The notes beneath the pieces were generated by a model. The model ran no database searches and was not told where the DNA came from. It saw only the letters and a list, made by a program, of their open reading frames with translations. 64,000 nucleotides of DNA from Trachemys scripta elegans (lineage: Eukaryota > Chordata > Testudines > Emydidae): NCBI RefSeq assembly GCF_013100865.1, contig NC_048306.1, forward strand, positions 31,383,090 through 31,447,089, given 5' to 3'. Of this stretch, positions 1 through 13,047 are shown piece by piece; the stretch's first letter is position 1; the number at the start of each line of letters is the position of its first letter. A program made the translations under genes and the position numbers.

Positions 1-82
1 CAGGACCTGGGCAGTGTGATTGCCACTGAAAACCAGCTCACGTGCCACCTTTGGCATGCGTTCCATAGGTTGCCTACCCCTG
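1..82 (-). mobile_element. hAT-type DNA transposon, terminal fragment
   Basis: The window opens inside a repeat that ends at 82. Read on the minus strand it starts CAGGGGTAGGCAACC and continues through a GC-rich block ending near GGTCCTG. A CAGGGGT-type terminus is characteristic of hAT terminal inverted repeats, and I recognise this start from abundant short turtle hAT elements. The other end lies outside the window, so the 8-bp target duplication cannot be tested; the candidate copy here is 83-90 (atgtagaa). Non-coding. Confidence 0.7.
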
Positions 83-1870
83 ATGTAGAATGATTCAACA
101 GTCAAAACTATATAAACATTAAGAGTTTTTCTATCATGTCTAATTATTTCATTTAACCACATTTTAAGAAACATAACCAGCACCACTTTAAACCATTCCC
201 TTTGTCATGTGTCGGTTAAGAGTAACTACAGTTTATATACTGTTGGCATTTTCATGTCTCTCTTGAGGTGAGTAGTAAAGCAATGTTATTACAATTGTTT
301 CACCGATGGGAAGGAATTATTGCCTTTACCTTTATCATCTCCTACATTACTCCTATGTGAAATAAGCAATAGAAGGGGGCTGTAAAAAGTTAGATACCTC
401 AATTTTTGAACCAGCTTGAATTTACATGCGTAAAAGGACATCAGTAATTTTCTCACATTTACCTAATCTTCCCTGATGGATTCAGGCCATGCTTTTCATT
501 TACTCCAGATGCGATAACCAAACTGTCAGCTATGTTTCAGCTTTTCTTTTAATCTTTCCCTGGAGCCAATAATAAAAGATTAGTAATTGACAGTGGTTGC
601 TAGGCTAAGGGTAATGCTTATTTAAAACATGGGAAGCCAGAGCTGTATTCTTTGAAGGGATAATTTGTGGGAGTCCAGAAAATTGGATTACTTTGTTATC
701 TGTTGTGTAAATGACAAAGATATTCAGTGTCCTTAAAATGTCAAGGAAACTTTAATTAAAAATGTACTACCTACTTTTTTTGAGGGGGGAAGGGAAGTGT
801 TGAGACAATTTTACATACTCCACAAGGCAACAAGAGACTGTGATGGAAGTTATTAAAAAACAAAGATGAAGATGGCAGTGTTATGTTGTATAAACATACA
901 ATGCCCACAATACATCTTTCATGCCAATGGGAAAAAATCTACACTTAATAAAAATGTCTATTTTACTGGGAAAATAAATGTAGCAATGTAATTCATTAAT
1001 GTTTTAGCACCAGTGAAGTTACCATCTAAACTTTAAAGAAGGAAGGGGTGCTATTGATAAAAAGTATATAACAACTAGCTTTCTTTGGGAGGGAAGACAG
1101 ATGTAAGAAATTTATCTTGGGTAAAATTCACAAGATCTATGAACCTCTGTATTGCATTAAGGTTCTCTACAGAGGGGTAAATATCAACTTTACTGTACAA
1201 CCACTTTGTTATGCAGCTGAGATTCCCACAAACATCCTCTAAAATAAAAATAGAGCTATTTCTAAATCTATATGCAGAACAGATTAATGTTTCCCCTAGA
1301 AGTGAGGCATACATTTTGGTCCAGATACTGTGCTCAGCAGAATAGCTATGGTTGATTCCACTACTGCACAGACTAGTACCCAGGGGCCTACCTTGTTCAA
1401 CTAGGCAAACACTTCTACAGCAGAGTACAGATGTTCAAGGGAATACAAAGTGATTCCCTACTAGAGAAATGTGCAGCAAAATATTTTGGTGGGTGTGTAT
1501 ATATGTTGAAAATGGGACCATTCCATTTCCAGATGTAACAGATATAAGGATTCAGATTAACAGAACTATTCTGTAATCGAATGCAACATCATCAACATGA
1601 GTGTGAAAAAGGTCCGACAGCACTACTAGTTTTTCTTCTGTGCAGTCTGCCTGCTAAATGTAAGTTCAGACATATTGAGACTTTTGATCTTGCTGACTCT
1701 GTCTCTCTCTCCTTATTAAGTCAATTTGGGGGAACCAAGGCATCAGCTCATCTGATTAGCACCCAATGACCCACAACTTTGTCTAATGTAAACAAGATTT
1801 TTATACCTTTTTTTAACCTAAACAGCTGCACCAGTTTAACTAAAGGTATGATAAAGTGATTTATTTAAAC
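83..1870. other. Anonymous AT-rich non-coding DNA
   Basis: No gene recognised. The short open frames here have no recognisable domain and AT-rich composition like the background. From about 1825 to 1870 the sequence (caccagtttaact...) is the left part of an old miniature DNA repeat that resumes at 2092 on the other side of the hAT insertion. Confidence 0.6.
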
Positions 1871-2099
1871 CAGTGGCTCTCAAACTTTTTTACTGGTGAC
1901 CCCTTTCACATAGCAAGACTCTGAGTGTGACCCCCCTTATAAATTAAAAACACTTTTTTAATATATTTAACAGCTTTATAAATGCTGGAGGCAAAGTGGG
2001 GTTTGGGGTGGAGGTTGACAGCTCGCGCCACCCCCATGTAATAACCTCATGACCCCCTGAGGGGTCCCAACCCCCAGTTTGAGTACCCCTGATTTAAAC
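1863..2099. mobile_element. Short non-autonomous hAT element with 8-bp target duplication
   Basis: The element occupies 1871-2091 (221 bp). It begins CAGTGGCTCTCAAACTTT and its complement begins CAGGGGTACTCAAACTGG, giving imperfect terminal inverted repeats of about 18 bp with the CAG(T/G)GG-type ends of hAT transposons. It is bracketed by a perfect 8-bp direct repeat ATTTAAAC at 1863-1870 and 2092-2099, the duplication length diagnostic of hAT. It has no coding capacity and must have been moved in trans. It interrupts an older repeat whose halves lie at about 1825-1870 and 2092-2165. Confidence 0.93.
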
Positions 2100-4300
2100 C
2101 AGTGCAACTTTCCTTGTGGACACACATTGGTTAAAACTGGTATATATAAATCTGCTTTGTGTATGTGGGCACTTTCACCTTTAAAGGAACAATTTGTTTT
2201 TTTCTAGAAGTGGAGGTCAGGCAAGATCCCAGCAAGATCCCAGTGGCCTAGAAAGGAGGACATTGAATGTATCATTTAAAAAATCCCCTAATTCTGTCAG
2301 CCTAGTTTCCACAAACTTTTCTGACACTCTTCCTGAAAGAATCTGCATTGTCCCCCCATTTATTGTAGTTACATCATCCATCATGGTTCAGAAATTAAGG
2401 TGACTAGTCTCAATGGTAATAATGAAAAGCAAATAGATGCAGCCATCACAGCATGTGCACATTTCATAGCCAGATCATTTCAACAATTATGAATGAATGG
2501 ACATGTATGAAAAAATAAATGTTTTTGTAAACAACATATGGGGACAAAATGAGTTTTAAAAAGTGAAAACATAAGGAAAAGCAGTGAATGGGAAATAGGA
2601 TTATACCATAACAATGAGAGATCATTTTTTAGAAATTGTATTGCACATCTGTAATTTAAAAACTTAATTGTGCACCTAATCTGTATGGAAAATTACTGTG
2701 ACTAGACACAAAATAGACGTGCATTTTCACACACATTTTGCCTTTGCACTTAGGCATGTATTTTTCTATAAATTTAGGTCCTAAGTAGCACATATCAAGA
2801 AGGCAAGCCAGGAAGAAGATTGGAATTCAAGAACTCCAAGAAGATAGTGACAGTTGAATTTGATTTTGCGGAGAGCTTGAATTAAATAAGTACTTTGCCT
2901 CAGTATTCATGAGAGAATCTGAAGGTCATATTCTCAAGATTATGATAAATTTTCCTGGGGCAGGTAAGTGAAACTATAAAAAGCTTTATGATCATACTTC
3001 AGCAGATAGTTTAAAAATTAGAACACAAAAGTGGAATAAAAACTAGGCCAAAATGATATACGACTTAGGTTTCTCAAAGAAGGGAAGCAGGAAAGCCAGC
3101 ACTAGAGACTTTCATAGTAACTGGTTTTCTAAATGTCTTGAGTTGTGTGGGAAATATTGGTTGTCAATCAGAAACAAGAGTGACAATTTAGAAATTCAAT
3201 TTGAAAAAAATTATACTTCAGAGTCCTCTACTGCAACATAAGTACTCATTTTAGAACGTCAGTGTTACACACACACACACACACACGTATATATGTACAT
3301 AGGCAGGCTTTGGAAATGGTGTAACTGAAAACTTTCAGCAAATTTATAAGCAAATTTGGAGCTCCTTTGTTTTGGTGGATCTGGGGTTCACCTTTAATTA
3401 TCACCTGACAGTTTACAATATTTCTTGATTAAAAGATGTCTGAAGAATCTACCTGAGTTTTTTTGAGTGCATCACTAATTTGGAAGACAGGGAAAGAGGA
3501 GTAGATCATAACTTGGTGATTTTAGATTATTATTGTATAAAATAGAAGAGACAGATTTTTAAGAACAAGCATTCCTTTTTGAACTACAGTTACTGACCCT
3601 GTTAATAATGCATGCAAACTGGACTCTCAATTTTGAATTTATCAGGCCCAAAGAGTCAGTAAGCAATAGTTATGAAACTTCTTATCTTTCTAGGTATGCT
3701 TGATCAGATATACTTGTATAACCTGGAACAGCCATCTCACTATAAGCATTAGTAGAGAACGGTACATAAATCAGATGTATTCCAGTCCATATTTTATTGG
3801 ATCAGGTACATCCTTCTGTACTTAGGCATTAAAAGCCCAAACATTTGGTAGTGACAGAAGGAAAACAATTAGTGCTACAATGATCACTGAATGATCATGT
3901 TTATCTTGTATTTAAACACCACAGGCATTTTTTTATCATAATTTATTTGCTGATGACCTGAAATTCCAAGGTCTCTTTTTTTGCATGTCATTGCAAGGTT
4001 CTGCTCTGGTAAGAAACCACCAGTTTTATTTATTTCACAATTTATCAGTGCCAAACTTGCAACTGGATGCCTCGGTAGTACAAATTGAAAAAACACAGAT
4101 TCATCTAATATGCCTTCAATCATAAAGTAACTATGACCATTTGTTGTGGATGCAAGCCTTACTATGGACATGCATGTCTTGAGAATTGACTGCTACAATG
4201 TACTGTACTTTGGGTTATACCTTCAGAATATTCAGAAGCTGAAGCTAATCCGAATGCACAGCCCCATTATTAAATGTCATAGTACAAAACTCAGGTGCTT
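2100..4300. other. Anonymous non-coding DNA with an (AC)n microsatellite
   Basis: No gene recognised. 2100-2165 is the right remnant of the miniature repeat split by the hAT insertion. 2790-2930 contains a stretch readable as NKYFASVF, reminiscent of a CR1 ORF2 segment, but too short and decayed to annotate firmly. (AC)n lies at 3267-3286. A 95-codon minus-strand frame at 3884-4171 has no recognisable domain. Confidence 0.5.
3267..3286. repeat. (AC)n microsatellite
   Basis: Ten uninterrupted AC dinucleotides followed by an alternating purine-pyrimidine stretch (cgtatatatgtacat). Confidence 0.95.
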
Positions 4301-4660
4301 AACATAAGAACATAAGAATGGCCCTACTGGATCAGAACAAAGGTCCATCTAGCCTAGTATCCTGTCTTACAACAGTGGCCAGTGCCGCGTGCCCCAGAGG
4401 GACACAATAGGTAATCATCAAGTGATCCATCTCCTGTCGCTCATTCCCAGCTTCTGGCAAACAGAGGCTAGGGACACCATTCCTGCTCATCCTGGCTAAT
4501 AACCATTGATGGACCTATCCTCCATGAATGTATCTAATCTTTTATTGAACCCTGTTATGGTCTTGGCCTTCACAACATCCTCTGGCAAGGAGTTCCACAG
4601 GTTGACTGTACATGTGTGAAGAAATATTTCCTTTTATTTGTTTTAAACCTGCTGTTTATT
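4301..4660 (-). mobile_element. CR1 LINE, 3' fragment
   Basis: On the minus strand the sequence carries the end of a CR1 ORF2 (a decayed frame reading VNLWNSLPEDVV, then a DRSING-like end) followed by the short 3' UTR and a tail of the octamer TTCTTATG repeated twice at 4301-4316. That gives the 3' end and orientation; the copy is heavily 5'-truncated, as usual for CR1. The 5' boundary is uncertain (4630-4680). Stops and small indels make it non-functional. CR1 is a non-LTR retrotransposon of amniotes. Confidence 0.85.
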
Positions 4661-4699
4661 AATGTCAAATGGTTTGGATTTGGTTGTCTGAGAAACTGC

Positions 4700-7600
4700 C
4701 TTCCTTCAGATGATGTAATACTGTAGCCATGGTCAACAGAAGCTTTGAAGCTGCCAGCAGAGTATTTTCCAGAAGGTGGCTCAGCACTCAAATGTGACTC
4801 CTCAGATGTGGTCCACTAGAGTCAAAATGTGTTACCTTCCCAGATAACCATGAAAAGTTTGCCTTTGCAGTGTATTTGGCAAGTGGAGAGGATGAGGGTT
4901 GGACAGCATTATTTATTACTGTGGGATCATTATGTTTAAAGGTGGCATCCAGTTCTGGGGATGCAGGGAGACTGTTTAAGTGGTTTCATGTAATTTTTTT
5001 TCATTTCATGACAACCATAAGTGGTGCCAGAACATGGAGTACCATTACACTTTTAAGATGACAAAAAGAATAAAAAGGTAAAGAGAAAGCAAGCATTTTT
5101 AGGTGGGCCTCAAATATCCCTACAAGATTGTGCGTGGGGGAATGTACATACATTATAGGGCTATTTGAGGCCCACTGAAAAAAATATATTCCCTCCAGAT
5201 TAACAGACCTAGAGACTAAAGATTTTTACTGCACAGGGTTGATGAAAAGGATACAATTTGAAAAGCAAAATCCGGTTTTCTTGGTTTTGACAAAATATCA
5301 CAAGTTCTTTATAAGAGAAGCATCCTTTAGGAACATTCCAAGTGGATCCCCAAACTCATTTTCCTTGTCCATGACTTTTATGCATCCTTCATTGCTTGTA
5401 TGATTTTTTGTTTTTTTTGTTTTTAGACTTCTGCCTACCAGTTGATTCACCAAAGGCTGCTGGTGCAATGTGCCAATCTGTTCTCTTTTTCCCTAGCCAC
5501 TCTGTTGCCCTAGTGGCTGATCTCACATGCAGGAGCAGCAGAGCAACTGGGGAAGAGACAGACTGTAACAGTCCAGAGGTCTTTTAAGGAACAGAGCAGC
5601 AGGTCACGGATACTGGTTTCAGTGAGTGACTGTGTGAGTGACGTGGAATCCATGTGTCACACAGCGAAACCTTGAGACTTGGCAGGCCTGAAGGGGACTA
5701 AGCAGGTTATCATTGTGGTATGAGATAGCATGGAAAGCTCCCAACAATAGTTTGAAAAGCTAAGCAAGAAGTCAAAGATTAAGGAAAGAAACTTGCCGAT
5801 GTACCATAAGTATTCAGACAATTATTTTGCACAAGAGTAATTGAAAATAGAACAAAACTCTAATGTCAGCATTAAAAACAATCGGTATATGCCAGTTCAA
5901 GAATGGACAAGGCAAACTTCATTTTCTTAACACTAGTCAACATTCTGGAAATAATTGCATTAAATCAACTGAAATACAGATGTTTTTGTTAACTACAGAA
6001 CCTCAACTTCTCACCATTTAAAATTAAAACAAAAATCTGCTACAACTCCATTTTTTCCTCCAGAAAGTCCTATTGGGGAAGAACATCAGGGCCCAGAGTG
6101 CAATGGCTCAATAGGGCCTTAGATGATACATTCATTTCCCCAACGCACTTCCAGTTTTTCCCACCCAAACAAATATAAAGGAAATCATTGTATTAAGGGC
6201 TGTGAAATACTAGTGTGATTGTTAATGGCCTGCAAATTACTCTAAAGGACTGCACATGATAAAACAAACCCTTGCTAAAATTAAATTCATATCTTTTCCC
6301 ATGCCCCAAATGACACAGAACACATATTATATCCCTTCAGTTAAAAAATAAAAGTAAAAATGAAAATCATCAGGAAAGATGTACCTATAAGACTTACATT
6401 AAATTATCTGGGGACAAAAGCAAATTCAGAATATTTACTGTTCCCATAGCAATCTGAAAAAATACCAAAAAATAAACTTTTAGTGGTATAGTTCCATTGT
6501 GTAATTTGCAAAAGTTTCAGGGTCTGACATTTCAGAGTTCTACTTTAGAATATCAACAGTCCCTTTCATACACGAATCTTCATCAATACCTTAGTTCACC
6601 TTCACCACTGGTGTAGTTAATAGAGAACACAGTTTCCCCATGGTGTGCGTAGGAAAGATCTTAAGGGTGGTCCATCTTAGGTGTAAATGACAGCATCTCT
6701 GTTGGAATAGCTTCTTTTGTACATCACACATGGTAAAACAAAACAAAGATATGCACATATTTGTTTTATCATGTCAAGTTTCTACTAGTAGCCCTTCCAA
6801 ACCTAAATGGGAACTGTCTGTGTTGCCCTTTGATACTGTTCCACAGATCTTCAAACCCACTGAGCTCTCCTTTAAGCAAACTGGGTGTAAAAGTCTGATA
6901 CTAGGCCAGATCCAAAGGACAATGGGCTAGGCTATATGTAATCTTCCAGACATCAATGCTGTCTCAGGAGTATCAAAGAGGAAGTGCTGTGTAGAAGTCC
7001 ACTCTCTGATGAGTACCAAAGATACTAGGAGATCCCTATCTAGTCTTAAATCTGAACATGGTTCAATTTCTTTGTAATACACAGGAAATTGAAGAATTCT
7101 CAGGGAACCTGCCCAGGGATAACCCAGGGTTCTCTTAGGCATAGTCCATTCCAGACTGGTGAACTCCTTGTGTCTTACTAAGTATATTGGCTTTCTGTGA
7201 AGGTGATGACCATTCTGGAATTCTGACCCAAGCATTAAGATTTATTACCTCTGGTTAATTGAAATAATGGTTTCAGTTCTGTTTTTTGAGTTAGTTCAAG
7301 CTGAGGAAGCTCTGACTGTGGCTGTGAATCATATATTTAGAGGGATCACTCCAGAGAATCTTCTGTACCATGGTACTGTACAACTAATGTGTGATACAAG
7401 ATATTTTGCATACTAAAATATTGCCTTGAGGTTAGAGAGAGAAAGAAAAGCTGTCATATAATCTTGTTCCCTCTTTTGATATCAGCCACTAGAGAATGTA
7501 AAGGGATACAAGTAGATATTTACTCAATTTAAAAAAAAATGAGTTTAAATTATCTCAAATGTATTTACTTAGTATCTGTCTATATCTGTTCTGTAGTCCC

Positions 7601-10600
7601 CCAACCACTTTTTTGAGGAAATACAGCCAACATTTCCCATTTTAACTGTTTTCCTTTCCTTTTGCTGTCTGAAAAACCCACATGAGCTGGTAAGACTAAT
7701 TTATAGAGAGAGAGCAGAGCAATGAAACTGACTACACAAAGTACTTTCAAATGTACAAAGTAAATAAAATAAAATAAAATAAAGAAATTGTCTTTCTTCA
7801 ATCCCTTTCAGTTATAGCAAACAGTGTCAATAACAACAAGAATAGGTTATAAAAATCAGACAGAAGTGTGATTTTTTTAAAATTGACTGTGCCTCTTTTG
7901 GAATGAGTTGAGGGCAAGAGAACATTAATTTTCTCAAGAAGTGCATTCAGGGAGGAAGAAAGGACAAAAATCCCCTCAATCCCAATGGGAAACTAAGTAA
8001 TATACCTTACCCGAGCACAGTATTTAAAATAATGTGTGTTTTATGATGTCTATGCTTTCTTTTGCATAAATAGAATGCTTAGCTTACTGTTGGTGTTACC
8101 AATATAGCAGCAACTGACACTTAATGAAGTCCATAAGGTCTGAGAGAATAACAGGGACAAGTGCTCAGTTGTTGGGGGAATGTAGGGCATTGCTCTTAAG
8201 CAATGCCTCTCTCCAAGGTATTATCTAATGAAGAGTCTTCTGTTGAGAAAATAAGCTCTGGAAAGCTTTCAAAATGGATTTAGTTTGTGAAGCAGGCAGT
8301 GATGTGCCAGGATGATAAGCTCAACAGTACATAGCATAGTTTCATGCGTGATTTAAAAAGATTTGATGGTTCAGACTCCATGCCCACTTTGATGACATAC
8401 TTGATTTCATTAGTCCTAAAAAGAAGCTTCTGGTCTCAGGCTTTCTGTTTTCATATAGGACTCAAGCAAACATGTTCTAGATCGTATTTATTTAATGAAA
8501 GTATTAATGTGGAAAAGCATAGAATAAGTTCCTGTAAAATATCTTTTTAATAAATATATTAAAGACACTGTGCAACAAAGCTCCAAGTAACTTTCTACTG
8601 CACTAATGTGAGAAAATGTCTTGATATTTAATCAGCCAAATTCTCTAGTTACAATTGTGCAACCCTGACTTCAGTGGTGTAAAAGAGAATATGGTCCTAC
8701 ATGACAGTAAGTTACAATGTGTTCTCTATTATAAAGGATTATCGGCTGTGCTGAAGAAGCTCAATTTATTGGAGTATTAAGTGAAGATCCTTCTTCATAC
8801 AGTTTAATTGAGTCAAGACTGCCATGGTATCTAGCAACAATTCTGGAATACTTTGTCATAATGAGATATAATAATTGGAAGCAATTGGTTCTAAAGAAAA
8901 AAAAAAAGGCAACTGAAACTGACAAACTGCAGTGGCTTGACACAAGGCAATTTACCACTTTTTCTCCCCAAAGTCTGAATATTATAAGTGCAGGAGAACG
9001 TGAGTAGCATGAAGAGGCAATTTGATTTCCATGCTACTGTGGGTTAGTCCTTTAGGCTCCTGATCAAGGACTACTAGAGAGGCTCAATTATGGCAAACTA
9101 TATGACGGGTGGCTTCTGTGAAGCAACTTAATCATTAGAGACTGAGGTAGAACAAAGACATTTAGTTTAAAGCCTAAGGTCAAAGAGATGTCCACCCATC
9201 TTACAGAAAAACAGGATATACTGTACCTCAGCAGAAATTATGGGGTTTGGTGGGTGGGAAGGAAGGAGAGAAGGAGGGTTGTATCACATAAAATGTTATT
9301 TGCCAGAAGCTAAAATCTGTTACTGTATAGAAACTAATACATTCAATTTGATGTGTATATAAATAGTCTGTTACAGCAATGTAAGTAATGAGAATGTATG
9401 CCACTGCAGCTCTTTGTGCTTCACCAACTGATAAGTGCAGCACTAGCTTTCAAAATAGATTAAAGTTTATGATGGTTCTAATTCACCTGCTGGGACTAAT
9501 GGTTGCTGTTGCATCCCACATTTAAATTGCTTTCATATAAAAATTATGCAGGATCACACTCTGAAGATGTAAAGATTAAAGCTATAATGACTATTTTAAA
9601 TTGGTGCTATTAATTACATGTTGTTTATATTTACAGTAGTGAATCACTTGGCATGTAACAAGGACAGATAAAACTATCCGATTACAACTACTGGAATATG
9701 TTGTAGAACTTTCAAATGGAGGTATTTATATGGCAATATTGATCCTGTCTACCTGTCTACTAGTCTTCAAGGATTTAGACTTTGAAAACAATTTGGAATT
9801 CTATTTCTAATGGAACTTTTTTTAAAAAAAGTAACTATACTAGTAACACAGGAATGTTGACCTTGTACATGAGTTTAATTTGAAGACAACTAGTTTGGTA
9901 AGGTATGGTAGACATTCATTAATATTACTCTCAGTAAAAAAACAATTTTAGATGGAAGGGGGAAATATTCACTCCTCAACAAACAATGGTATTTGTTTCC
10001 TAGCATGGCAAAACCCAGCAACTCTTATAGATATTGTACTTAATCTTAACTAAGGACACGATGCAGAACCTTTTCCAATAAGGCTGATATCTTCTACTAT
10101 AATATCCCATGGGTCAAGTTTTGAAGTTTCGTTTTCCTTTTCCTAATTAACATCTTATATTGTTTCAGTTATTTGTTTTCATTGCTATCTTGTCAAACTT
10201 GTAAAATTTTACACATAAATATGCATGTGTTATTTATTTACATCAAAGTCTTAATGTTCTTTTATCATAAATTCTTGGGAATTTTCCCCTTTTGTCTCAA
10301 GGTTGTCAGAATGACAACTCTTTCATATACCAAACTCTTTACAAAGTTAATGCCTTCAGAGTACTGAAATTTTGTGGATGAAAGACTGAATCCCTAAAGA
10401 TTCAGAATTCTGTGGTATGTTCACAAACTTCCTCTTTGCAAAATTATAATACATTGGGAGTATTTACTCTGTTAAAAAAGGTTCTTGTATCCTCACTCCC
10501 ATCTGGCTTTACTTATGTTCTACTACGCATGTATTCTTTTTTAAAGGCCAACAACAAGTTAGACAAAACAGCAGTAAAAATAAATAACTGAATCAAGATA

Positions 10601-13047
10601 AAATGTTAATTAGAAAAAATCAATGGAACATTAGGGAAAAGAAAACTATTGCAGGGCAACCCAGCTTGGAAGTTGGTTACCTCCATTTTTAATATCTCCA
10701 TCTCGTGGGCCTTTTCTCCAGGCTTGAAGTTGTTGCATAGCATTGTAAAGGAGGTGTGGAATCAGTTGATGTCTAAAAGACAGACCATTAACCTTTGCCA
10801 CTGTAGGTTTATCTATTCCATCCCGGAGTATCAGCTGGACGCCACTGAATAACATATTCTTCAACAGGTTTTTGTTTGTTTGTTTGTTTTTTGCATTTCC
10901 CTTAAAATTAAAATGAGTATTAAACATTTAAATTGGGTTGCAGCCGAAGATCTACAGAAGAGGAAACATCTTATGAACAATCTCTAGGTAGTTCTTCAGG
11001 TTACTATCTGTAATCCAAATTGTTTTGGCTATTCTCAGACAGCTTCATGGAGATACAAGGAGAGACTATCACAAGCTTTAGGAAAATGCAAGTTATGCCT
11101 TCTGATGCAATGCTGATCTCATTAATATGTTCAACACACATGAAGAAATAAATTAATAAAATCACCAACCTTTTTCAAAGAAATTAGTAAACTAAGTCTC
11201 CAAAGTTTCATAGCAAAATGTCCACAAATAGATTAAGCTAAAAAGCACATCAAATAATAATATACTCAAACATACACAAGCCGGTTTTTATACTTATTTG
11301 AATGGGTGAATAGTTTATGTATCTAGTTAATCAGTTGACTGGACGTGTCTCTATAATGGAAGAAATCACCTGTTTCGATAGGCCTTGTGTCTATAACGTT
11401 TCAGATCTTCTGAGGCCTCTGTTTGGGCAATAAGATGTCTGTGTGACAACTAAGATATGAATACTCAATGAGGTGGTAATGACAAAACTGTTATTTGGAG
11501 CAGAAACATGGCTGTTGAAAACAGATGAGGAGAGGAAATTACAGTTTCCAGTCTCAAAAGTTACAGTGTATTCTTAACATCCAGTGTTTTGATTTTGTCA
11601 CAAATTAGACACTTAGATGATCCTGGCAAGTTGCAGTCTTGCACCAGTTCAGAACAAGACAACTGCAATGTTGGGGCCAGGTCCAACGTGCAGAATAAGG
11701 TATGCTTTTACAAAAGATTTATACAGCAGAGGTTGAAGGAAGATAGTGAGGGTGGCCATCAATGAATTTGGAAGTTGCAACTTTCAGGGATTTAAGAAGC
11801 CTAAATCCTTCCAGGTGGACTCTTGCCAAAGGAAGGAGACTTGCAAGGGACCATTCAAGATGGAAGTCCATTCTACATACCACCATGGCTACATCATAGG
11901 CATGTGAATCTGCTGCTGCAATATGCCATGATGAGCTAAAATTATCTACATACATTTCTGATCCGTTATAATCCCATTTGCTTCTACTAGACCAGAAATG
12001 CTCAAAGTGCTGTCTCTGGGACAAATGTGGCCTACAGAGTTCTAAAACATGACCCTCACATTTCTTTTCCATATGGTTGTAGAATAAGCAAAAAGCTGAT
12101 CAGTGTTGGGTTTTTTGCCCTGTGTCAGTGAAGGAAAATTTTAATGATTTAAAACCAAATTTTGTTGTGGGCACTCATTTCTTATTGAAAAATAATACAC
12201 AAAAATATATACACACACACACACACACTCTTGGTTTCCTGGTAGGCTGTTTCAGCCCACATTTTTCAAAGTTTAGGCAGATGTGACTAAGTTATAAAGA
12301 CCTAAGTATTTCCTGTTCCAGTTTCTGGGAATTGGAGGAACATTGTATACTACTCTTATCTAGAGTCCCTGCCATGTTGTTCACTTTAAGTTATTGCACC
12401 GTTCTTCATTGTTGCTGAGACTAATTAGTTGAAGGAAGATTTATTAAAAGGAAATTACCTACAAATACTTGTCTGTACTTTGTGTTTCATTAAATCTGCA
12501 GAAAAATTGACAGGAATGAAAAAAATAATTTATAAGTGACAGAAAAAGTCTGGCTCACTAGATAAATACAGAGGTGGAATATTAAATCTCACACTTTTGC
12601 TAAAAACAAGCTACATCATAGTGTTACTGCTATAACTTCTGGACACAATCCTTTATTTGCCTATATAGTCAGTCATATATTAGGAATGCAAGATCAGGCT
12701 CACCATAAAGCACTGCAAATTCTCATTAAAAACTAAGTCAAAGTAATCATTAGCAATAATGCTTTCAGTAGGGTTCTCTGTTTACAGTGTCTCATGCAGC
12801 TGCAAGTTCTTCAGGGCAGGTACAATATTTTATTATGGCTCTGATGCTGTAATGAGCTCCCAAGGAGTGACCCTCTGTGCCAGTGCAGAGCCCTACTGAA
12901 CTAATGAGGCACAGGAACCTATCTACACACAGCCCATTGCAGGATCAGAGATTGTGTTCAAAGCGTGCTGTAAAAGTAAACTTACATTAACAGCCATCTG
13001 CGCAGACCTAACTGGTCTACAGATTTGTGACACTAAGAGCATTCCGA
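4700..13047. other. Anonymous AT-rich non-coding DNA (8.3 kb)
   Basis: No gene recognised on either strand. Contents noted: an (AAAAT)n stretch at about 7757-7783, a degraded repeat fragment around 8630-8710, a (GTTT)n run at about 10867-10890, (AC)n at 12210-12228, and a fragment at 12800-12960 resembling the 3' part of old amniote LINE/SINE repeats. Minus-strand frames of 102 codons (6927-7235), 93 codons (10646-10927) and 117 codons (11719-12072) show no domain I recognise. Confidence 0.5.
12210..12228. repeat. (AC)n microsatellite
   Basis: Alternating AC tract following an AT-rich alternating stretch (aaaatatatac). Confidence 0.9.

Noticed and set aside
2790..3240. Possible CR1 ORF2 fragment (NKYFASVF) and a 62-codon frame
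   Set aside because: Only one short motif fits; the rest cannot be placed on CR1, so no mobile element was called.
10646..10927. 93-codon minus-strand frame ending in PSWVALQ
   Set aside because: No domain or repeat family recognised; includes a (GTTT)n tract; likely chance.
11479..12072. LLFGAETWLLKTDEERKLQ-like text at 11479 and a 117-codon minus frame nearby, perhaps a LINE reverse transcriptase tail
   Set aside because: The motif resembles the start of a C-terminal LINE region, but no further expected motifs follow in any frame, so support is too thin.
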